Notes under the pieces: generated by a model
What the model was told of the DNA's origin: nothing
Database searches by the model: none
Seen by the model: only the letters and a program-made list of their open reading frames with translations
In this document: positions 1-6,203 of the stretch, one piece after another
Numbering within the stretch: the stretch's first letter is position 1
Layout of the letters: every line of letters starts with the position of its first letter
Assembly: GCA_017860675.1 (NCBI GenBank)
Contig: JAGDMV010000081.1
Span: 1-8,203 of the forward strand
Length of the DNA stretch: 8,203 nt
Direction of reading: 5' to 3'
Origin: Chloroflexota bacterium
Lineage (GTDB): Bacteria > Chloroflexota > Limnocylindria > Limnocylindrales > CSP1-4
Program-made: the position numbers and the translations under genes

Positions 1-54
1 GTCCACCAGGTCCTGGAACCGCCGGTCGTCGAGGTTCGGGACGGGGAGAGCCAT
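1..54 (-). CDS. Putative baseplate assembly protein, N-terminal fragment (runs off the left edge)
   Basis: Only the first 18 codons are present, reading MALPVPNLDDRRFQDLVD from an ATG at 54-52; the gene continues beyond position 1. This opening resembles the N-terminus of large 'putative baseplate assembly protein' families (gpJ/Afp11-like) in actinobacterial CIS clusters, where an 'LPNLDDRRFQDLVDEA' type start is common; that is from memory of the family. A strong GGAGGAG at 67-61 lies 6 nt before the ATG, inside the end of the gp25-like gene. The gap after that gene's stop is only 3 nt, so translation is probably coupled. Such proteins form the baseplate wedge that triggers sheath contraction. 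The position straight after gp25 supports the call, but 18 residues cannot prove it. Confidence 0.72.
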   Translation of the reverse strand, partial: MALPVPNLDDRRFQDLVD

Positions 55-57
55 CGG

Positions 58-453
58 TCACTCCTCCGGGATCACGTAGAAGGGGAAGACGAGGTTGCGC
101 GGGTCGTTCGAGGTGCCGATCGTGTAGCGGATGTCGATGTAGAGCACGGACGGGTCGTCCGCCCCGATCGTTACCGCCACATCGTGGACGCTGATGCGCG
201 GCTCCCAACGCGCCAGCGCGGTCCGCACGTCCGAGGCCACCCGGCCGGCCGTTGCGCCGTCGGCCGTCGAGAACACCTCGTCGTGGATGCGGCAGCCGAA
301 CTCCGGCCGCATCGGGCGCTCGCCGGGGGCCGTCCCGAGGATCAGCCGGATGCTCTCCTCGATCTCGCGCTCGCGGGCGACCAGGGCGATCCGGCCCGTC
401 GCGTCGGTCCGCAGCGGGAAGGCCCAGCCGACGCCGACGAAGTCATCGCTCAT
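58..453 (-). CDS. gp25-like baseplate wedge protein (Afp9/GPW-gp25 family)
   Basis: A 131-aa protein, the usual size for the GPW/gp25 family, whose members sit in the inner baseplate and start sheath polymerisation. Visible family signs are 'GWAFPL' near residue 9, an N-terminal helix with 'REREIEESIRLIL' (about 27-39), the hallmark 'GERPMRPEFGCRIHDEVF' (about 44-61), 'ALARWEPRI' (about 79-87), and a closing beta-rich part ending 'LVFPFYVIPEE'. The EPR-type segment is typical of gp25 proteins. The ATG at 453 follows AGGAGG (465-460) with a 6-nt spacer, so the start is well supported. It lies 13 nt after the spike gene and 3 nt before the next baseplate gene, the spike-gp25 order known from Afp and PVC. 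No truncation or unusual insertion is seen. Confidence 0.93.
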   Translation of the reverse strand: MSDDFVGVGWAFPLRTDATGRIALVAREREIEESIRLILGTAPGERPMRPEFGCRIHDEVFSTADGATAGRVASDVRTALARWEPRISVHDVAVTIGADDPSVLYIDIRYTIGTSNDPRNLVFPFYVIPEE

Positions 454-459
454 GCCCGG

Positions 460-465
460 CCTCCT
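460..465 (-). promoter_or_regulatory. Strong Shine-Dalgarno site for the gp25-like gene
   Basis: AGGAGG on the minus strand in the 13-nt gap after the spike gene, 6 nt before the ATG at 453. It fixes that start codon and is one of the best ribosome-binding sites in the window. Confidence 0.8.
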
Positions 466-466
466 C

Positions 467-2182
467 TCATCCCAGCTGGACCATCGCGCCCTTGACCGTG
501 GTGGTCCCGGACGCCTGGAGGCTGGCAGTCCCGCTGGCCTTGATGTCGACGTTGCCGCTGCTCTCGATGCTGAAGTTGCCGGTCGACTTCAGGGCCACGT
601 CCGACTGCGCCTCGATCGTCACCTTGCCGCCGCCGGACTTGATGACGACCTCGTTCGAGCCGTCGTCGAGGAACACCTCGCACTTCCCGCTGGCGGTCAC
701 CAGGCGGATGCCGGTCGAGCCGTCCTTGTCGATCAGCACGACCTTGTTCCCCAGGCGCGAGACGATCGAGCGCTCCTGGAGGCCGCCCGACGTGTCGTGG
801 TCGGGCGGCTTGTCCTGGCCGTTCCACAGCCCGCCGATGACGAACGGGGCGCGGAACTCGCCGTGCTCGAAGGCGACCAGGACCTCGTCGTTGACCTCGG
901 GCACGAAGACCGAGCCGCGGTCCGGTCCGGCGCCGAGCATCACTACCCGGGCCCAGTCCGTCTCGAACTCGTCGGCCAGCCAGGGGAAGCGCAGCTTCAC
1001 GCGGCCGAGCTTGTCCGGGTCGGCGCTGTCGGTGACGATGCCGATCACGACCCCCGCGAACTGGGCGCTCGTGCCGCCGATCGAGCCGGCCGAGGCCAGG
1101 CCCAGCAGCGAGCGCTCCTGCCGGCCCGACACGACCAGCTCGGTCACGTAGCCAGCCTCGTCGTCGAAGACGTGGCGGGTGTGGGTGAGCGTGTACCGCC
1201 CGGCGAACGGTGCGGCCACCATCGAGACGTTCACCGCCTTGCCGGCCTTGAGCACCGGGTTGCCGCGCGCCTTCGCAAGGGCCTCGGCGACCGTGCTGCC
1301 GATCGACTCGGCCGTCGCCCGGGCCGCGTCGTCCACCGCCCGCTGGGTCGCGTACGCCCGGTCGACCACGACGTGCTTGGGGTTCCCGAAGCGCGAGGCG
1401 AGGTCGGCCGGGGTGTCGGGCAGCTCCACGGTCGTCGTCCCGCCGGGCGCCGTCCCGATCAAGGCTTCCTTGTCGGCCACGCTCCAGCCCCGGACCTCGA
1501 CCTGGCCCACCTGGCCGGCTGAGGTCACCCGGGGCCGGAACTCGAGCAGGTCCTGGCCGAAGACCAGCTGGGCCGGGTCGGTCGAGGCGTAGTCGCCCGA
1601 GCCCGGGGCCTGGCTGGCCTGGGCCGGCCGTCGGAAGTCGAGCTTGCCGTCGAGGACGGCGACCTCGAACCCGATCGGCCGGGCAAGGCCGCGCAGGAAG
1701 TCGAGGTCTGTCTGGTTGGCCTGGGCGATGTACTCGAGGACTTCGCCCGAGTCGTCGATCGTTCCGGTCTCCAGGCTCGCCCGCTGGGCGACCGTGCGGG
1801 CCACGTCCGAGCACTTCACGTTGCGGTAGGTCTCGGTGCGCCGCCCCCGTGCGAGGCGGTGGGCGTGGTCGTAGCCGCGCACGATCACCTTGGAGCCGCT
1901 CGTCGTGTAGGCGGCCTCCAGCGAGGTGACCTCGCCGGTGATGAGCGCCTCCGCCGTGCTGCTGCCCAGAGCCGGCGCCGAGATCTTCACCCGTGAGCCG
2001 ATGCGGATGCTCGTCCGCTCGAGCACGTCGCGGGCGTGGTCGCGGATCGTCAGCTCGAACGTGTCCGGCAGGTGAAGATGGTCGTCGACGACCGTCCGCT
2101 CCACGTCGGGCATGACGCTGGCGTCGAGCTCGCGGCCATCGACCTCGATGGTCGGGCGGGTCGAGCGGTCGGCGTCGGGCAT
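467..2182 (-). CDS. VgrG-like spike/hub protein (Afp8/PVC8-like, fused gp27-gp5)
   Basis: A 571-aa protein with the layout of a fused gp27-gp5 spike. Residues about 10-355 are the hub-like part, including the early 'PDTFELTIRD' and 'ITGEVTSLEA' segments, 'YDHAHRLARGRRTETY' and 'QTDLDFLRGLARPIGFEV'. Residues about 375-455 are the gp5/VgrG OB-fold, marked by 'GVVIGIVTDSADPDKLGRVKLRFPW', truncated here to its key elements PDKLGRVKLRFPW, then 'VFVPEVNDEVLVAFEHGEFR' and 'VIGGLWN'. Residues about 478-571 are a short-period beta-helix needle with alternating V/I/S/T repeats. No lysozyme insertion or C-terminal toxin is present; the protein ends at 'KGAMVQLG'. In the family it forms a trimeric spike at the tip of the tube. 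Its ATG lies 4 nt after the LysM gene's stop; the upstream G-rich stretch is only a weak ribosome-binding site, so coupling is likely. Confidence 0.95.
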   Translation of the reverse strand: MPDADRSTRPTIEVDGRELDASVMPDVERTVVDDHLHLPDTFELTIRDHARDVLERTSIRIGSRVKISAPALGSSTAEALITGEVTSLEAAYTTSGSKVIVRGYDHAHRLARGRRTETYRNVKCSDVARTVAQRASLETGTIDDSGEVLEYIAQANQTDLDFLRGLARPIGFEVAVLDGKLDFRRPAQASQAPGSGDYASTDPAQLVFGQDLLEFRPRVTSAGQVGQVEVRGWSVADKEALIGTAPGGTTTVELPDTPADLASRFGNPKHVVVDRAYATQRAVDDAARATAESIGSTVAEALAKARGNPVLKAGKAVNVSMVAAPFAGRYTLTHTRHVFDDEAGYVTELVVSGRQERSLLGLASAGSIGGTSAQFAGVVIGIVTDSADPDKLGRVKLRFPWLADEFETDWARVVMLGAGPDRGSVFVPEVNDEVLVAFEHGEFRAPFVIGGLWNGQDKPPDHDTSGGLQERSIVSRLGNKVVLIDKDGSTGIRLVTASGKCEVFLDDGSNEVVIKSGGGKVTIEAQSDVALKSTGNFSIESSGNVDIKASGTASLQASGTTTVKGAMVQLG

Positions 2183-2186
2183 CGCG

Positions 2187-2891
2187 TCAGTCCCCGCCCT
2201 GGGCCAGGCGAAGCGCTTCGGTCGCGGTCGGCACGAGGATCACCGTCCCCGGCTGCACCCGGAACGGGTCGTCGATCCGGTTGAAGGCGGCCAGCCCGCG
2301 CCACAGGGCGGCGTTGCCGTACTCGCGCCAGGCCACCGACTGGAGCGAGTCGCCCTCGTCCAGGGTCCGGCTCCAGCGACCCTCCCTCGCCCCCGACGTC
2401 GGGTTCTGGGCGGCCGGCTCCTGGGGGATCTCCTCCAGCTGGATCGTGCATGTCGCACGGAGCGGCGTGCCGTCCGGCTTGAAGACCGTGTACTTGGCGG
2501 TCACCTGCTTGAGGTAGCCGCGGAAGTCGGCCAGGGCGCGGCTGCTGCCCCACTCGAAGGAGAGCACCGGCGGGCTGGGTGCGCGGCGCTGGATCGAGCT
2601 GGCCGTCGGCTTCAGCCACTCGAGCAGCGTCTGGACGCCGGCCACGACGTCGGCCGACTGGTCCTCCCAGGCGTCGAGCAGGATCTCCATCGACACCGTC
2701 TGCGGTCCGGCGCCGGCGAACTGGGGTCGGGTGGACGAGCGCGCGCCCGACGTCGTGGGGCGGTTCCAGGAAGACGACTTGGTGGTGCTGAACTCCCGCG
2801 GGTTGTACATGAACCGGAGCGAGGTCTGGGCGGCATCGCCCTCCACCACCCGCAGCGTCGCCTTCTCGAGCTGACCGGACGTGGGCGGCAT
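2187..2891 (-). CDS. LysM-domain CIS tube/hub adaptor protein (Afp7-like)
   Basis: A 234-aa protein. Residues about 10-156 match the type of N-terminal domain found in CIS tube-initiator proteins: 'RFMYNPREFSTTKSSSW' near residue 26, 'LLDAWE' near 71 and 'VLSFEWGSSRALADFRGYL' near 109. A Pro/Ala-rich linker (about 156-172) follows. Residues about 174-222 are a LysM-type module: 'LDEGDSLQSVAWREYGNAALWRGLA', of which the core SLQSVAWREYG is diagnostic, then 'FNRIDDPFRVQPGTVILVP'. Afp7/gp53-like proteins of this shape sit between tube and spike; here LysM is more likely a structural fold than a proof of peptidoglycan binding. The ATG at 2891 is 9 nt after the tube-2 stop and is preceded by a repeated AGGTGA sequence. 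The position just before the spike gene is canonical. Confidence 0.92.
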   Translation of the reverse strand: MPPTSGQLEKATLRVVEGDAAQTSLRFMYNPREFSTTKSSSWNRPTTSGARSSTRPQFAGAGPQTVSMEILLDAWEDQSADVVAGVQTLLEWLKPTASSIQRRAPSPPVLSFEWGSSRALADFRGYLKQVTAKYTVFKPDGTPLRATCTIQLEEIPQEPAAQNPTSGAREGRWSRTLDEGDSLQSVAWREYGNAALWRGLAAFNRIDDPFRVQPGTVILVPTATEALRLAQGGD

Positions 2892-2900
2892 GGCTTCACC

Positions 2901-3323
2901 TCACCTCGCGAACCCGTTGTGCGAGAGCTCCAGGGTCTCGGTGGCGGCCTGGGCGGTGCCGACGTCGAGCGAGGGGCCGGTCCACTTGACCGGGAACACC
3001 CCGGTGAAGCTCCAGCTGGCGACCTCGTCACCGTGGGAGTCGAGGACGGCGATCTGGGCCGTGGAGCGCTGCATGTTGTCGGCGACCGAGGCGAGCCAGC
3101 GGGCCACGTCGGCGGTCGCCGAGTCGATCGGCCGGACCAGGGTCAGGTTCGTGTACTTGGCACCCTTGGGCAGGTGGTGGACGTACGCGATGTTGCCGCC
3201 CTCGCGGTAGTCGTCCACCTCGTACTCGAAGGCCAGGCCGCTGCACTTTGTCCACGTGCCGAGGCTGGTGTGGCCGTCGATGGTGACCTTGAACCGCAGG
3301 GAGAGGCCGAACTCGGCGGGCAT
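2901..3323 (-). CDS. Second inner tube protein, gp19-like (Afp5-like)
   Basis: A 140-aa protein of the T4 gp19-like tail tube family. Family signs are 'FKVTIDGHTSLGTWTKCSGL' near the start, 'YEVDDYREGGN', 'LPKGAKYTNLTLVRPID', 'VARWLASV', and the ending 'FPVKWTGPSLDV...ATETLELSHNGF'. The VKW-GP and E-LELSH-GF motifs are typical of phage/CIS tube proteins. A GTG three nucleotides-in-frame upstream (3326) would lengthen it by one residue, but AGGAGG at 3334-3329 lies 5 nt from the ATG at 3323 and only 2 nt from the GTG, so ATG is preferred. It is clearly different in sequence from the first tube protein of this cluster. By analogy with Afp5 it probably forms the tube ring nearest the spike, joining the main tube to the LysM protein. 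Confidence 0.92.
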   Translation of the reverse strand: MPAEFGLSLRFKVTIDGHTSLGTWTKCSGLAFEYEVDDYREGGNIAYVHHLPKGAKYTNLTLVRPIDSATADVARWLASVADNMQRSTAQIAVLDSHGDEVASWSFTGVFPVKWTGPSLDVGTAQAATETLELSHNGFAR

Positions 3324-3328
3324 CACGA

Positions 3329-3334
3329 CCTCCT
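3329..3334 (-). promoter_or_regulatory. Shine-Dalgarno site overlapping the upstream stop codon
   Basis: AGGAGG on the minus strand overlaps the TAG stop of the Pro/Ala-rich gene (3335-3333). The spacing of 5 nt to ATG 3323, against 2 nt to GTG 3326, decides the start of the second tube gene. Ribosomes ending the upstream gene would release on top of this site, suggesting coupled translation. Confidence 0.75.
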
Positions 3335-5621
3335 AGGCGTCCACCAGCAGCCCGGCCCGCTCGCGATCGGCCAGCAGCTCCGCGCTCAGCCGCTCGCGGA
3401 TGCGTCCGTACAGCTTCCGGGCCAGCTCGTCCATGTCCTGGTCGCGGTTGCCGGCGGGTCCTGTCGTCGTCGCGCCGGTGCCGGCCGCCTCGTCACCGCC
3501 GCCGGTGGCGACAGTGGCTTCGCCAGCGCCCGGCCCCGCCTGGCGCTGGAGGGCCGGGTAAGCGGTGGCCGCCGCCGCGGGCCGCCCCACGCCGGCGGGT
3601 GCGGATGCGACGGGCCCGGCGGCGGTCCAGGGCGCGGTGGCGGTCCAGGGCCCGGCGGCGCTCCATGACCCGGCCGCCAGGATCGCCTGCACCTCGGGCG
3701 TCTCCGAGGTGAACACGCCGGGCTCGACCTGGGCCGGCTCCGGCGAGGCCAGGCGCGCCACGGGCAGCGATCCGGCGGCGGTGACCGAGCCGACGGGTGC
3801 CCCGAGACCGATGGATCGGGTCGCCCGGGCGACGCCTCGACGACCGGCTGCCGCCTGCGGCGCCGGCATCGACGAGCTCGTCGCGAGACCGCCGACCGAC
3901 GGTTCCGGCGGCGCCGTCAAGGCCCGGATCGACGTGGCGGTCAGGCCGGGCGCCGCCGGCTCCGCGAGGCCATCCAGGCTGGTGATGGCACCCGGCTCCG
4001 CATCGCTCCCTGCCGCCGGCTCCTGTGGTGCCGCCAGCGGGATCAGCAGCTCGGCCGCGGGGCGCAGGGGGCGGTCGCCGAGGAGGCGGGCCACGACCGG
4101 TTGAGCGCGCAGCGCAGCAGCCGGTGCCGCCAGGATCCCGGGGCCGGAGGATGACGGTGGCGGGCCGGCCGACGGCGCGTCCGCCGGCGCGGTCGTGGCC
4201 CCAGGCGCGCCCGCGAGACGCGCGAGACGGCTGGCCGGGCTCTCGTCGTCGCGCACCGCGGGCGGGACCGGGGGCGGCTCGCCGGACTGTCCCGCCGTGA
4301 GGGTGACGGTGTCGCCCAACTCGTCGGTGCGGCCCGCCCGCCTCCCCACGGTCGGTGCGGCAACGGCCGGCCCCCCGATCTCCGCCGTGGCTCCTCGAAC
4401 CGCCCGAACCCCGGTTCCGGCGATCGCCAGCGGCACCGCTCCGACAGTCGGCGCAGGCGGGCGCGATCCCGCGGCCGGCGCCTGCGGGGGCGCCCCGCTG
4501 TTGGCCGGCTCTGCGGGCGCCTCGGTGGGTGACTGGGGCGCGGCCGAAGCCTCAACCCGGGCGAGGCGCAGCACGGGCAGTGGCGCGGTCACCGCCCGCG
4601 CCGCGGCGGGAGCCGGGGCGCCGGCCGCGATCGGTGTCATCGCCGGTGCTTCCAGTCGCGGAGCAACCGCCCCGGCGATCCTGATCTCCGGGGACGACCC
4701 GGGCGTCCCGCCAAGCGCCGCTGCGGGGATCGCCGGGAGCGGCGCTCCGAGCCCGAGCCGGCGGGACTCGCCGAGCGTCCGGCGCGGGGGCTGGACAGCG
4801 GGCCCCCCACGGTCCAGCGCCGGGGCAACGCCGTCCGCCACCGGTCGTGGAGGAGTGGAGCCAACGCTCGGAGGGTTCTCCACGTCCGGCGCCGGCGCCC
4901 GGCCCGCCCCGGCCGCTCCTACGGCCGGGGCGACACCCTCGGTGCCCGACGTCGACGCCGACCCCGTCACGGCGAGCCGCCCGACGAGCGGGGCGGCGCC
5001 GCGCACTGCCGGCGGCGCGCTCTCCGGAGCGACGGCGGTCGCGGCCAGCGCGGGTGCCACGGCCTCGGGCTCGACCACCGGCAGCGTACGAGGCTCGCCG
5101 CTGCCGGGCAGCTCGGCGGCAACGATCCGAGCGGGGTCCTCCGCCGAACCCTCGTCGCCGTCCGCTGCAGCAGCCGGCGCGCCCGGCGCGCCCGGACCCG
5201 CCAGACGCTGGACATGGTGGCGGACGGGAAGTGCCGGTCCGCCGACGCGCGCCGCCGTGGACGCGTCGGCGGCGGGCATGACCATCGGCTGGGCGAGCCC
5301 CGAGACGAGCCCGGCCGGCCCGTCGGCCCGGACGTCGTGGCCGAGATGCCCAAGCATCGGCTCCGGCTCGTGGGCGACGGCCAGACCGCGCTGGAACGAC
5401 TCAGTCGGGGCCGTCAGCTCGGCGCGGGTCACCGTCGGCCGGAGCGCGGGCAGCTGGCTCCAGGCGCCCGCCGGCGGCCGCGCCGGGACGGCGCCGGGCA
5501 GACCGGCGGGCGGGCCGGCCCGATCCTCACCGGGCGACCCGGCCGCCTCGCCCTCGCCCTCGCCCTCGGCGGGCGACGGCTCGGCCGCGGAGCGGAAGAG
5601 CCAGGACAGAGGCCAGCGCAC
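3333..5621 (-). CDS. 762-aa Pro/Ala-rich disordered protein within the CIS operon, function unknown
   Basis: I do not recognise a defined fold for most of this protein. Residues 1-12 are a short hydrophobic/basic stretch (MRWPLSWLFRSA), then an EGEGEGE run (about 20-25). Residues about 54-114 look more constrained: 'WSQLPALRPTVTRAELTAPT', 'MLGHLGHDV' and 'PAGLVSGLAQP'. About 120-725 is low-complexity Ala/Pro/Gly/Val, with scattered 'VQRLAG' and 'LQRQAG' motifs and a hexapeptide repeat (PWTATA/PWTAAG). Residues 730-762 form a charged helix, 'MDELARKLYGRIRERL' followed by 'SAELLADRERAGLLVDA', a tail I recall from proteins in actinobacterial CIS clusters. The GTG start at 5621 has GGGGAG (5636-5631) 9 nt upstream and lies 6 nt after the DUF6760-like stop. 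The next gene's ribosome site overlaps its stop. Candidate roles are a tube-lumen or ruler-like protein, a scaffold, or a cargo adaptor; none is shown by the sequence. Confidence 0.82.
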   Translation of the reverse strand: MRWPLSWLFRSAAEPSPAEGEGEGEAAGSPGEDRAGPPAGLPGAVPARPPAGAWSQLPALRPTVTRAELTAPTESFQRGLAVAHEPEPMLGHLGHDVRADGPAGLVSGLAQPMVMPAADASTAARVGGPALPVRHHVQRLAGPGAPGAPAAAADGDEGSAEDPARIVAAELPGSGEPRTLPVVEPEAVAPALAATAVAPESAPPAVRGAAPLVGRLAVTGSASTSGTEGVAPAVGAAGAGRAPAPDVENPPSVGSTPPRPVADGVAPALDRGGPAVQPPRRTLGESRRLGLGAPLPAIPAAALGGTPGSSPEIRIAGAVAPRLEAPAMTPIAAGAPAPAAARAVTAPLPVLRLARVEASAAPQSPTEAPAEPANSGAPPQAPAAGSRPPAPTVGAVPLAIAGTGVRAVRGATAEIGGPAVAAPTVGRRAGRTDELGDTVTLTAGQSGEPPPVPPAVRDDESPASRLARLAGAPGATTAPADAPSAGPPPSSSGPGILAAPAAALRAQPVVARLLGDRPLRPAAELLIPLAAPQEPAAGSDAEPGAITSLDGLAEPAAPGLTATSIRALTAPPEPSVGGLATSSSMPAPQAAAGRRGVARATRSIGLGAPVGSVTAAGSLPVARLASPEPAQVEPGVFTSETPEVQAILAAGSWSAAGPWTATAPWTAAGPVASAPAGVGRPAAAATAYPALQRQAGPGAGEATVATGGGDEAAGTGATTTGPAGNRDQDMDELARKLYGRIRERLSAELLADRERAGLLVDA
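3615..3668 (-). repeat. Three imperfect 18-bp in-frame tandem repeats
   Basis: Three consecutive 18-bp units (3615-3632, 3633-3650, 3651-3668) share the pattern c-c/g-cggyggcggtccaggg; the third has diverged. On the minus strand they encode the hexapeptides SWSAAG, PWTATA and PWTAAG near the C-terminal part of the Pro/Ala-rich protein. The unit length is a multiple of three, so gain or loss of units would keep the frame. Confidence 0.8.
5545..5568 (-). repeat. Hexanucleotide microsatellite encoding EGEGEGE
   Basis: Three perfect copies of ccctcg (5551-5568) plus one degenerate copy (5545-5550, gcctcg) on the plus strand. In the minus-strand reading frame they encode alternating Glu-Gly near residues 19-25 of the Pro/Ala-rich protein. 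Such a tract is prone to slippage, and the 6-bp unit preserves the frame. Confidence 0.75.
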
Positions 5622-5627
5622 GACCGC

Positions 5628-5786
5628 TCACTCCCCTTCGCTCAGCCGCCGATTGATGCGGGCGATCTCCTCGACGAAGCGCGCCCGGACCGGGTGCTCG
5701 AGATCGAGGATCTCGTCCAGCGACCAGTGGAGGTGATAGGCGACGTACGCGACCTCCTCGAACAGCCGGTCGGTCGCGTACGTCAC
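5628..5786 (-). CDS. Small 52-aa CIS-associated protein, DUF6760-like
   Basis: A 52-aa protein read from GTG at 5786-5784 to TGA at 5630-5628. It starts MTYATDRLFEEVAYVAYHLH, goes on with 'WSLDEILDLEHPVRARFVEE' and ends 'IARINRRLSEGE'. The pattern (D-RL-EEVA-(I/V)AYH-HW, then LDLEH--R--(F/W)V-EI-RIN-R) matches my recollection of the DUF6760 family found after the hub chaperone in CIS clusters. It is predicted to be mostly helical, soluble, with no signal or membrane segment. The GTG overlaps the chaperone stop in a 4-nt GTGA overlap, with GGGGG 4 nt upstream, so the two genes are translationally coupled. The position suggests an assembly factor, perhaps a partner of the chaperone-like protein; that is inference. 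The gene is easily missed because of its size and GTG start. Confidence 0.87.
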   Translation of the reverse strand: MTYATDRLFEEVAYVAYHLHWSLDEILDLEHPVRARFVEEIARINRRLSEGE

Positions 5787-6202
5787 GATTCCCCCGGGTG
5801 GCCGCCCCCGATCTCCACGGTGAACTCGTGGCTGCAGGCGGGACAGGTCACGGCAGCCTGCGACGTTCCCTCCTGGTTGACCCGCCGGTACAGGTCCTGG
5901 AGGAAAGCGAGGTCGGACGCGAACATCCCCTCGATGACCCCCGGGTGGACCTGGCCGAGCCCGCCGAGACGGGTGATCACCCGGCTCAGCAGGAGAACCG
6001 TCAGGTACGCCTCGTTGTCGCGCACGCGCGGGTCCCGCTGGGGCAGGATCTCGTCCCGGGCCGTGGCGAGGCGCATCACCCCTTCGCGATGGACCTCGCC
6101 GTGATCGTCGACGTAGCCCCGCGGGAGGACGAACGGAAACTCTGTCCGCAGCGTCGCCGCCGACCCCGCCGGCGGCGACGCCACCATCACGTCGGCGGGC
6201 AC
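5783..6202 (-). CDS. Baseplate hub assembly chaperone-like protein (T4-type) with CPAC motif
   Basis: A 139-aa protein placed just after the tube gene. Visible parts are 'FPFVLPRGYVDDHGEVHREGVMRLAT' near residues 22-47 (core LPRGYVDDHG and HREGVMRLAT), a 'NEAYLTVLLLSRVITRLGGL' helix (about 63-82), a second helical part 'LAFLQDLYRRVNQ' (about 98-110), and a C-terminal CPACSHEFTVEI segment (C120, C123) resembling half of a zinc ribbon. Proteins of this pattern in CIS clusters are, as I recall, assigned to the T4-family baseplate hub assembly chaperone group. No signal peptide or membrane segment is seen. The GTG at 6202 is 1 nt after the tube stop and has no good ribosome site; GTG 6190 and ATG 6187 are alternative starts that would remove 4 or 5 residues. 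The function is inferred from family and position. Confidence 0.8.
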   Translation of the reverse strand: MPADVMVASPPAGSAATLRTEFPFVLPRGYVDDHGEVHREGVMRLATARDEILPQRDPRVRDNEAYLTVLLLSRVITRLGGLGQVHPGVIEGMFASDLAFLQDLYRRVNQEGTSQAAVTCPACSHEFTVEIGGGHPGES

Positions 6203-6203
6203 G

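Noticed and set aside
194..1522. Long plus-strand open frame (442 aa) opposite the spike gene
   Set aside because: Composition is the Arg/Gly/Ala/Asp-rich pattern expected opposite a high-GC coding frame, with no domain, while the minus strand encodes a clear VgrG-like protein.
450..1814. Second minus-strand open frame (454 aa) inside the spike gene, and a similar one at 6187-7374 inside the sheath and tube genes
   Set aside because: Arg/Gly/Pro-rich off-frame shadows of genes whose correct frames carry full family motifs.
2112..3668. Long plus-strand open frame (518 aa) spanning parts of four minus-strand genes
   Set aside because: It crosses several gene boundaries on the coding strand, has no recognisable motif, and is explained by GC-rich third positions suppressing stop codons.
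3333..5621. Pro/Ala-rich protein as the canonical tape measure (Afp14-like)
   Set aside because: Tape measures are usually long and helical and encoded after the baseplate genes; this one is mostly Pro/Ala/Gly linker and lies before the second tube gene. A ruler role stays only a hypothesis.
4195..5736. Long plus-strand open frame (513 aa) opposite the Pro/Ala-rich gene, Ser/Ala/Gly/Pro-rich
   Set aside because: Because both strands are low-complexity here I considered it as the true gene. The minus frame has a good ribosome site, correct spacing to both neighbours and a structured C-terminal helix; the plus frame runs past the small DUF6760-like gene and has none of these.
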